A DNA stretch of 11,645 nt from Conexivisphaera sp046536535 (GTDB taxonomy: Archaea > Thermoproteota > Nitrososphaeria > Conexivisphaerales > Conexivisphaeraceae), in assembly GCA_046536535.1 (NCBI GenBank), contig JAWDMO010000034.1:1-11645 (forward strand). Reading direction: 5' to 3'. The translations under genes were made by a program, and so were the position numbers. Of this stretch, positions 6,965 to 11,645 are shown piece by piece. The number at the start of each line of letters is the position of its first letter. Within the stretch, counting starts at the first letter, position 1. A model generated the notes under the pieces. That model saw nothing but the letters and a program-made list of their open reading frames with translations, made no database searches and was not told the origin of the DNA.

Positions 6965-7645
6965 ATGCCGTACTACCTGCCGACCCTGTCGGTCCTCGAT
7001 CTAGTGGGCGGCGCGGTCGCGCTGGCTGTGGCGTACGCGGCCTACAAGTACAACCGGCTAGTGGGCGGATCGGTCCCGGCCTTCCTGGGGCTGAGCTTCT
7101 CGCTCCTGGGCCTCGGACTCCTGCTGCAGGGGGTCCTGGCCGGGATGCTCTTCGCTCATCCCGATATAGCGTACGCCAGGCTGTTCATGGTATCCTCCTA
7201 TCTGTACCTCCTGCTGCAGGTTGCCGCGTACTTGACGCTTGCAGTTGGGTATACCGGCATAACGTATTCGGCCGAGCCGTTCGCGCTCTCCCTCACGGCG
7301 CTGCTCGGGCCCGGCATGCTGGCGCCGACGGGCATCGCGCTCACGGCGCCATTCCCCATTGTACTCAGGAGGGCATTCGTTATCGATCCGACGTTCTTCG
7401 ACGCTATCCAGCTCGCGTCAATTCTGTTGCTCGCGCTCGTCGTATTCGACGCTATCCAGCTCAGATCGAAGGGCTCGTTCTCAGCGCTCGTTCTCAGCGC
7501 GTTCTCCCTCATGCTGGCCGGCCACGCTGTGATGCTGGCCTACCCCATGGGATTCCTGGATTACTACCTGATAGGGAGCGCAGTGAGGTTCGCGGGGTTC
7601 GCGCTCCTCCTGATCTTCCTGCTCAGGGGGAGACACATTGGCTAG
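6965..7645 (+). CDS. Polytopic membrane protein of unknown function
   Basis: This 226-residue protein is almost wholly hydrophobic, with about seven predicted transmembrane helices, and has no recognisable enzyme motif. Helices lie near residues 8-28, 36-60, 74-100, 103-130, 145-165, 174-194 and 198-220, followed by a basic C-terminus LLRGRHIG. I do not recognise the family. Its layout resembles small archaeal seven-helix membrane proteins encoded next to winged-helix regulators. Here the next gene overlaps it by 8 bp and encodes exactly such a protein, so a membrane sensor with a DNA-binding partner is a reasonable guess. The segment around 145-165 contains FDAIQL twice, 16 residues apart, matching an 18-bp repeat in the DNA. 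It has its own TATA box and appears leaderless. Confidence 0.8.
   Translation: MPYYLPTLSVLDLVGGAVALAVAYAAYKYNRLVGGSVPAFLGLSFSLLGLGLLLQGVLAGMLFAHPDIAYARLFMVSSYLYLLLQVAAYLTLAVGYTGITYSAEPFALSLTALLGPGMLAPTGIALTAPFPIVLRRAFVIDPTFFDAIQLASILLLALVVFDAIQLRSKGSFSALVLSAFSLMLAGHAVMLAYPMGFLDYYLIGSAVRFAGFALLLIFLLRGRHIG
7397..7462 (+). repeat. Pair of 18-bp direct repeats inside the membrane-protein gene
   Basis: TTCGACGCTATCCAGCTC occurs at 7397-7414 and 7445-7462, 48 bp apart and in the same codon phase. Both copies encode FDAIQL at the two ends of one hydrophobic helix. Confidence 0.9.
7473..7498 (+). repeat. 13-bp tandem duplication inside the membrane-protein gene
   Basis: GCTCGTTCTCAGC occurs twice head to tail. 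Thirteen is not a multiple of three, so the copies are read in different frames. The downstream sequence still encodes plausible transmembrane helices and reaches the overlapping gene, so the current frame looks functional. Confidence 0.85.
7626..7632 (+). promoter_or_regulatory. Shine-Dalgarno site supporting a TTG start
   Basis: GGGGGAG lies 5 bases before the TTG at 7638. It supports that start for the winged-helix gene, inside the end of the upstream membrane-protein gene. Confidence 0.6.
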
Positions 7646-7925
7646 GAGGAAGCCGGGCAGGAGCAGGCTCAGGATGTATCACGACGTACTGGAGATAATA
7701 TCGAAGGACGGCGGAAGGGCCAGGTTCACGAAGGTCCTCAACGAATCCGGCATACCCTACGACAGATTCCTCAGGTATGAGGAGGAACTCGAACGGAGGG
7801 GCCTCATAGCGGAGGCCAGGGATGGCGATGCCAGGTATCTGGAGATGACGCGGGAAGGCCTCAGGTTCCTGGAGGAGTTGAGGAGGATGGAGCGTTTCCT
7901 CAAGGACCTCGGACTCGGGCTCTGA
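7638..7925 (+). CDS. Small winged-helix DNA-binding protein
   Basis: Probable transcription regulator of 95 residues. The basic N-terminus (ARRKPGRSRLRMYHD) leads into a helix VLEIISKDGGRARFTKVL, a recognition region SGIPYDRFLRYEEELERRGLI, a beta-wing (EARDGDARYLEM) and the end TREGLRFLEELRRMERFL. This is the typical order of archaeal HTH_45-like winged helices (family recall, not searched). The C-terminal helix could form a coiled-coil dimer. The start is TTG, chosen because GGGGGAG lies 5 bases upstream and the basic N-terminus begins there. It overlaps the membrane-protein gene by 8 bp, so the two are translationally coupled and probably act together. The nearby importer operon or MFS gene is a possible target; that is inference. 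Confidence 0.85.
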   Translation: MARRKPGRSRLRMYHDVLEIISKDGGRARFTKVLNESGIPYDRFLRYEEELERRGLIAEARDGDARYLEMTREGLRFLEELRRMERFLKDLGLGL

Positions 7926-7994
7926 ACGCCGCACGCGCTCCTCAGCAAGTCCGGACCCCACCGTGGGCACCCAGCGACATGTGCGTCACCACAT

Positions 7995-8125
7995 GCGCGC
8001 TCAATCGGCCTCCTCTCCGTTCCGAGAGCTTCCTGCAGCAGGCATTTCAAATACAATCCACTCTGATAACTGCGGCAACCCCCTTTCCCTTCGGAGCGGG
8101 GAGGGATTGGCAGTAGATAGCCCCG
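7995..8125 (+). pseudogene. Possible decayed tnpB 3' end with right-end hairpin
   Basis: Segment 8077-8105 (AACCC, then CCCTTC, then GCGGGGAGGG) follows the same order as the right-end hairpin of the intact tnpB at 10346-10373 on the other strand, including ten identical bases (8096-8105). Translated in that frame, 8074 onward reads GNPLSLRSGEG, comparable with GNPRPSRAGRG at the intact TnpB C-terminus. Just upstream, in another frame, 8000-8017 reads LNRPPL, comparable with LKRPLS. The frame change and missing catalytic part fit a decayed remnant. G/C-rich chance similarity is possible. Confidence 0.35.
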
Positions 8126-8729
8126 GTGCCGCCCAGCGATAGCAATAGGGGTCGGAGTCGGAAAGAGACCTCATCGTCGCCTCGGCAAACCACCTCTCCT
8201 CATCCCCATATCTCTCCGGGATCTATGCCTTATTAAATGAAGGGGCTTTGTGCACGGGTCAAATAGGATGATCACCCCAGGACAGCTATCGTCTCCGGCG
8301 GCGCGCGCCCCACCCCCTACTGGAACCTCAGCCGTCGTAATATACGAAGAACAGATTTGGCCATACCATCGAGGATGCTATCCTAGCCTCCTCTTCAGGG
8401 TGGTGGAGGGCCTCTCGGCCCTGCTCCTGTCGCAGATATCTTACTGTGGGTTTGGGGGCGGAAGTCCCCTTTCCGTAACGATAAATCCAAAATCATCCTC
8501 ATTAAATCTGAATCATGGCTGACATGATGAGCGCCGCTGAACGGTTCGACCGGATCTATGTGGTTCACATGACATCGATCTCACCTTCACCCATCCCCCG
8601 GATGAGCGCCGGCAGCAGTCCGAACTCCTCCTCAGGCCGCCCCCGAAGAGTGTGAAGAAAGGGTAGATGAGCGCTGCGAGGAATCAACGCCCGGGATCCG
8701 GAACGGGCTCCGTGGAGGCGGTGCTTCTA

Positions 8730-8749
8730 CTCGCCCGTAAGGGTACGAG
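8730..8749 (+). other. Hairpin with GTAA tetraloop, similar to the tnpB right end
   Basis: CTCG-CCC-GTAA-GGG-TA-CGAG can fold into a seven-pair stem with a two-base bulge and a GNRA-type loop. The outline resembles the CTCGCCC...GGGCGGGGAG hairpin of the intact tnpB right end, and a CCCGGGATCC stretch lies 5' of both. It may be a second solo right-end scar or a small structured RNA. Confidence 0.3.
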
Positions 8750-8861
8750 CGGGTTCTGTCAAGGAGTCGTGGAGCACACGCCCGGACCTGGCAGTTCCTT
8801 TGAAGCCAGCCGTGACGCATTACATATACGTGTAAATTATCATACAATAATACCGGTAATG

Positions 8862-8869
8862 TTTATATA
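8862..8869 (+). promoter_or_regulatory. Strong TATA box for the MFS gene
   Basis: TTTATATA is a near-perfect archaeal TATA box. Its centre is about 24-25 bp before the ATG at 8890, so transcription should start at or next to that codon. This supports a leaderless mRNA and the ATG rather than the TTG at 8884. Confidence 0.75.
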
Positions 8870-8889
8870 GACAGCCGGCGGGTTTGGAC

Positions 8890-10245
8890 ATGAGTTACAG
8901 CGATAGCGTCGATGCGCATCAGAAAACCAGTAAATTCGAATCGAATGATTCAGCGATGGGCGGATCTGCAGCGCCGCCCGCTGGCTCGTCCAGCACATCC
9001 TCATCCCGCATACCGTGGGCGATAATAACTGCGCTCTCCCTGGGGATGCTGGTCTACGGGGTGGCCGAGAGCTACGGCCCCGTCAGCGCCGTCAGCGGAG
9101 TTCTGCCCTCCAGTCTCGCGTTTCTGGCGTATAGCCTGCCTTATGTGGCGGGCGGATTCGGGGCGCTCCTCGCCGGCTGGATGGCCGACTCCATGGGGAG
9201 GAGGAACTCGTTCGTGGTGACCGCCGCTCTCATAGTCGTGGGGGTGGCGCTCTATCTGGTCTACTCCCTCTGGGCGCAGGTACTGGGGCTCCTGATAGCT
9301 TCGTTCGTCCTCGTGGGGATGGCGGCCATAGGGCTCGAGAGCCCCGTCCTAGCGATGCTGGCGGAGGCGGTGCCGGCCAGGTGGCGCGGGAACCTCCTGG
9401 TGATAGTGCAGAACTTCGGGAACCTCGGCGTGGCAATAACATTCATACCGTTCTTCCTGGGACTCGCCGGCCTCACGAACACTGTGGCGATAACGCTGCT
9501 CTTCATCGCCCCCTTGGCCGCGCTCATAGTGGCGCTGGTCGCAGCTCGGGAGTCGCTCCCCTGGAGCGCGATCTCCGGGAGGACCGGGATGGACGTGGAG
9601 TCGGCCTGGCGGGAAATAGATGGAAGGGCGGAGCCCGTCGAGCCGAGGGGCGGCCTCTGGCTCAGGTTGCTGTTGCTGATAGTGCTCGGGATAGCCCAGG
9701 ACGTGGGGTTCGTCTACATAACCTACGGCGTCGCATACTCCTATTTCTCACAGAGCGTCGCCGAGGTGGTCCCGATAATCGGCGGGCTGACGATGGTCAT
9801 AGTGGGGATAGTGTTCGGGATTCTCTTCGTGGAGAAGATGAGGAGGAAGGCGCTCGCCGTCCTCTCCTTCGGAATGCAGCTGGTGTTGTGGATAATACTG
9901 TGGGCATACTACGCCGCCACGGGGAGCACCGCCGGGCTGATCCTGCTGGCCATAATGACAATACAATTCCTGCCGGTCGAGCTCACGTGGGCATCCAGGG
10001 CCGTCCTGGAGCCCGAGCTGTTCCCCACCCGCACGAGGGGTAGGCTGATATCGGTCGTTAGGGCCGTCGTCTGGATAACCACCGGCGTTATAACGGGGGT
10101 ACTCACGTTTGTCGTGCCGGCATTCAACGTAGCGGCGGCTTCCGTTGCCGCGATATTCGCGCTATCAACGATACTCACCGGCGTCTGGTGGTTCAAGGGG
10201 TTCGAGACCAGCGGAAGGAGCCTCTCGGGACACGACACCCAGTGA
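8890..10245 (+). CDS. Major facilitator superfamily transporter, sugar-porter-like
   Basis: Secondary transporter of 451 residues with about 12 predicted membrane helices. A Ser-rich hydrophilic N-terminal tail (about 38 residues) precedes helix 1. The loop between helices 2 and 3 carries MFS motif A, GWMADSMGRRNSF (about 96-108). The helix 4-5 loop has ESPVLAMLAEAVPARWRG, and the C-terminal half has ELFPTRTRGRLISVVR, both typical of the sugar-porter/metabolite-symporter side of the superfamily. The substrate could be a sugar, organic acid or aromatic acid. The ATG at 8890 was preferred over the in-frame TTG at 8884 because of the TATA-box spacing. It is a single-gene unit converging on tnpB. 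It may work beside the ABC importer in nutrient uptake, but no direct link is visible. Confidence 0.9.
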   Translation: MSYSDSVDAHQKTSKFESNDSAMGGSAAPPAGSSSTSSSRIPWAIITALSLGMLVYGVAESYGPVSAVSGVLPSSLAFLAYSLPYVAGGFGALLAGWMADSMGRRNSFVVTAALIVVGVALYLVYSLWAQVLGLLIASFVLVGMAAIGLESPVLAMLAEAVPARWRGNLLVIVQNFGNLGVAITFIPFFLGLAGLTNTVAITLLFIAPLAALIVALVAARESLPWSAISGRTGMDVESAWREIDGRAEPVEPRGGLWLRLLLLIVLGIAQDVGFVYITYGVAYSYFSQSVAEVVPIIGGLTMVIVGIVFGILFVEKMRRKALAVLSFGMQLVLWIILWAYYAATGSTAGLILLAIMTIQFLPVELTWASRAVLEPELFPTRTRGRLISVVRAVVWITTGVITGVLTFVVPAFNVAAASVAAIFALSTILTGVWWFKGFETSGRSLSGHDTQ

Positions 10246-10261
10246 ATTTACTGTGTGAATT

Positions 10262-10312
10262 CCCGTTTTAATTATAATTTTATATATTTCTGCGGAATAG
10301 ATATAAAATGTT
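10262..10312. other. A/T-rich island between the MFS gene and the tnpB element
   Basis: This segment is strongly A/T-rich in an otherwise G/C-rich window. It holds several T-runs and TATA-like words (TTTTAATTATAATTTTATAT). T-runs on both strands could end transcription of the two converging genes. It may also be the original A/T-rich insertion neighbourhood of the element. Confidence 0.5.
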
Positions 10313-11645
10313 ATGATATTATCCATGCCGCTGAAACATCTGACCCCCTCCCCGCCCTAGAAGGGCGAGGGTTCCCCGGGGATCCCGGGGCGGGGGTCTC
10401 GGCAGTTAACGCCGCTTTGACGGACGCTACTCCGCCATGGTCCACGAAGAAGGAGAGCGGCCTCTTGAGCGTTGCCGGTATCGAGCCAACGCCGCGCTTC
10501 AGAATGTTCAGCGCTCCGTTGAGATCGCTGTGCAGCCTGTGCCCGAGCGGGCAGGTGACCACACCCCTCGGGCTCCTCGTCACCTTCGCGCCGTGGACCG
10601 CGCAGTGGTTCGAGGTGTTGTACTCCACGACCTCATACACGCGTATGCCGTATTCCTGCGCCTTGAGCTCGATCGCGCGCATAAGTTCACGATATCTCCA
10701 CATATTGGAGGTGAGCTTGTTTCCCCTGTCCTGCGCTATATCGCGGGGATAGCCCAGGTAAATCTTCGAGACCCCGAGCTCCCAGAGGCTCCTCACCAGG
10801 TGGCCGGCCAGGTTCCAGTACAGGTGCGTAATGCGCCCCGCGAGCTTCCGGAACAGCCTCCGCTTCTTTCTACTGAGCCTCCGGGACTCCTCATCGTCGC
10901 CGCCCTTCCTCGCCTCGTCCGCCTCTGACTGTATCTCGGCGATCTTCTTGGTGAGGTAGAAGAAGTCCTCCTTCGCCCTGGACCCCCTGTAGAGGAGCCA
11001 GGCGCCGCCACTCGTCACCGCGCTCGCCAAAATGTTGATCCCGAGGTCCACCCCCGCGGCCACCTTACCCTTCGGCTTTGCGATCCGGATGGACCTCCTC
11101 TTCCCGTGGACAATATACTTCGACCCATTACCATTCCTAGTAGTCTCAACTCCGACCTCCACTGGTATGGAGGCGTACCAGGCCCTCCTCGCCTCATCGT
11201 AGCGTATCTCCAGCCTACCCTGTTTACCGTACCACCTCAGCCTGCCGGCGAAATCGATTTCGAGGCCGAAGTCCCTCAGGACTAGTCTGTGATTTTGCTC
11301 GTCCACTACGTATCTGTCCTGCCTGACGACCAGGAGGAGCCCCCTCTCCTTGGTCTCCCTGTCCTTCCAGTACTTTGGTGGGCTGACGCGCTTCATGTGG
11401 GGCGGCAGCTTCCCCTCTTTCTTCAGCTTCAGTAGGGAGAAGAACGAGCTCCATGCCTCGTTGTTCTTCTGCAGGACCGCCTGGGCGTTGACGCCGAGCG
11501 CACCCTTGTACCTCTCATAGTACTTGTCCCACGTCCCCTCGAGGTCCACTTTCTCCCCGCGAAAGAACTGTTGCCTCCTCTCGTAGTTGACTTCGTTGAA
11601 GAGCCTCGCCGAGATGCTCGCTAACCTCCTGGAGCTTCCTCTCCT
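10311..11645 (-). CDS. tnpB: TnpB, IS200/IS605-family RNA-guided nuclease (5' end outside window)
   Basis: Transposon-encoded RNA-guided DNA nuclease related to Cas12. The frame stays open past the GTG at 11549 to the window edge and reads LFNEVNYERRQQFF, a typical TnpB N-terminal segment, so the real start is outside. Numbering from that GTG, RuvC-I is VDLGIN with Asp168. The zinc ribbon is a C-H/C-H variant (Cys316, His319, Cys333, His337), and RuvC-III is HSDLNGALNI with Asp342. At the usual RuvC-II position the sequence is IYLGYPRDI, with Gly266 where ISDra2-like TnpB has Glu. The tail LKRPLSFFVDHGGVA...GNPRPS is typical of archaeal TnpB and is encoded over the right-end hairpins. The last codons and stop appear to lie in flanking DNA. 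No tnpA is visible in the window. Confidence 0.92.
   Translation of the reverse strand, partial: RRGSSRRLASISARLFNEVNYERRQQFFRGEKVDLEGTWDKYYERYKGALGVNAQAVLQKNNEAWSSFFSLLKLKKEGKLPPHMKRVSPPKYWKDRETKERGLLLVVRQDRYVVDEQNHRLVLRDFGLEIDFAGRLRWYGKQGRLEIRYDEARRAWYASIPVEVGVETTRNGNGSKYIVHGKRRSIRIAKPKGKVAAGVDLGINILASAVTSGGAWLLYRGSRAKEDFFYLTKKIAEIQSEADEARKGGDDEESRRLSRKKRRLFRKLAGRITHLYWNLAGHLVRSLWELGVSKIYLGYPRDIAQDRGNKLTSNMWRYRELMRAIELKAQEYGIRVYEVVEYNTSNHCAVHGAKVTRSPRGVVTCPLGHRLHSDLNGALNILKRGVGSIPATLKRPLSFFVDHGGVASVKAALTAETPAPGSPGNPRPSRAGRGSDVSAAWIIS
10342..10480 (-). ncRNA. Probable TnpB guide RNA (omega RNA) scaffold at the right end
   Basis: In this family the guide RNA comes from the 3' end of tnpB and the transposon right end, followed by a guide read from flanking DNA. 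Two hairpins fit here: CGCCCT-AGA-AGGGCG (10353-10367) and CCCGGG-GAT-CCCGGG (10376-10390). If the element ends near 10341, the guide would be the complement of about 10320-10341. Both boundaries are estimates. Confidence 0.5.
10353..10390 (-). repeat. Two adjacent hairpins of the tnpB element right end
   Basis: The perfect inverted repeat at 10353-10358/10362-10367 has a three-base loop and extends past a mismatch at its base. The next, at 10376-10381/10385-10390, is CCCGGG on both sides of GAT. Such subterminal hairpins are recognised at IS200/IS605-family ends and form part of the guide RNA. Confidence 0.75.

Larger units (their letters stand above)
7926..8860. other. Gene-poor region of about 935 bp
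   Basis: I see no convincing protein gene here. Frames of 46-90 codons exist (for example 8515-8655, and 8268-8522 after a TATA-like TTATTAAAT at 8230-8238), but their codon use differs from the neighbours and they have no recognisable motifs. The region holds two segments resembling tnpB 3' ends (about 7995-8125 and 8680-8770) and three copies of GATGAGCGC (8526, 8601, 8666). No tRNA or CRISPR array is visible. It looks like a site of past mobile-element insertion and decay. Confidence 0.6.

Noticed and set aside
8250..8522. Open frame of up to 90 codons on the + strand after a TATA-like TTATTAAAT
   Set aside because: Proline/serine-rich with no motif, codon choice unlike neighbouring genes, and no start at a good leaderless distance from the TATA-like word.
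8524..8540. C/D-box-like ATGATGA followed by CTGA
   Set aside because: Only six bases separate the boxes, too few for a guide, and no flanking stem or second box pair is seen.
8540..8556. GGTTCGACC resembling a tRNA T-arm
   Set aside because: The flanks do not form a five-pair T stem, and no acceptor, D or anticodon arm is found around it.
8515..8655. 46-codon frame starting MADMMSAAERFDRIYVV
   Set aside because: Short, Pro/Ser-rich second half, no ribosome-binding site or homologue I recognise. An A/T-rich word at 8481-8486 is about 32 bp upstream, so it is not excluded, but support is too thin.
8632..8847. 71-codon minus-strand frame in the gene-poor region
   Set aside because: Pro/Ser/Arg-rich translation of G/C-rich DNA with no motif; it overlaps the hairpin segment and appears to be chance.
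10373..10390. Palindromes around CCCCGGGGATCCCGGGG as an operator or intrinsic terminator of the MFS gene
   Set aside because: They lie inside the tnpB coding frame at the expected right-end position, which explains them better.
11547..11549. GTG as the start of tnpB
   Set aside because: The frame continues to the window edge and encodes typical TnpB N-terminal sequence (LFNEVNYERR), so the GTG is an internal valine codon.

Overview
The window looks like archaeal chromosomal DNA, most likely from a thermophilic member of the Thermoproteota. It is GC-rich, with heavy use of AGG/AGA arginine and ATA isoleucine codons. Several first-in-operon genes have an A/T-rich TATA-like box about 25-31 bp before the start codon and no Shine-Dalgarno motif, which suggests leaderless transcripts. 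Genes inside operons do have GGAG/GAGGTGAT ribosome-binding sites. The substrate-binding protein carries a C-terminal membrane anchor and the TnpB is of an archaeal type. The genus cannot be told from this window.

Positions 1-6919 hold an Opp/Dpp-type ABC importer locus, all on the + strand. It contains the 3' part of an anchored substrate-binding protein, permeases DppB and DppC, a small membrane-anchored protein of unknown function, and ATPases DppD and DppF. From dppB to dppF the genes are 1-9 bp apart and probably translationally coupled. A T-rich tract and a TATA-like box separate the binding protein gene from dppB. The substrate may be peptides or oligosaccharides, since archaeal transporters of this class handle both. 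Two points stand out. The binding protein seems to carry a second, truncated binding domain. The two ATPase genes end in a perfect 124-bp direct repeat, which indicates gene conversion.

Positions 6965-7925 hold a second small unit with its own TATA box. It encodes a polytopic membrane protein of unknown function and, overlapping it by 8 bp and starting at TTG, a 95-residue winged-helix protein. Positions 7926-8880 contain no convincing gene but do contain two short segments resembling the 3' end of an IS200/IS605-type tnpB gene. Positions 8890-10245 encode an MFS transporter behind a strong TATA box.

Positions 10311-11645 (- strand) hold the 3' part of a tnpB gene, converging on the MFS gene. 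Its end contains G/C-rich hairpins expected of the transposon right end and its guide RNA. The reading frame stays open to the window edge, so the true start lies outside. The usual RuvC-II glutamate position appears to be occupied by glycine, and the last codons appear to be read from flanking DNA.
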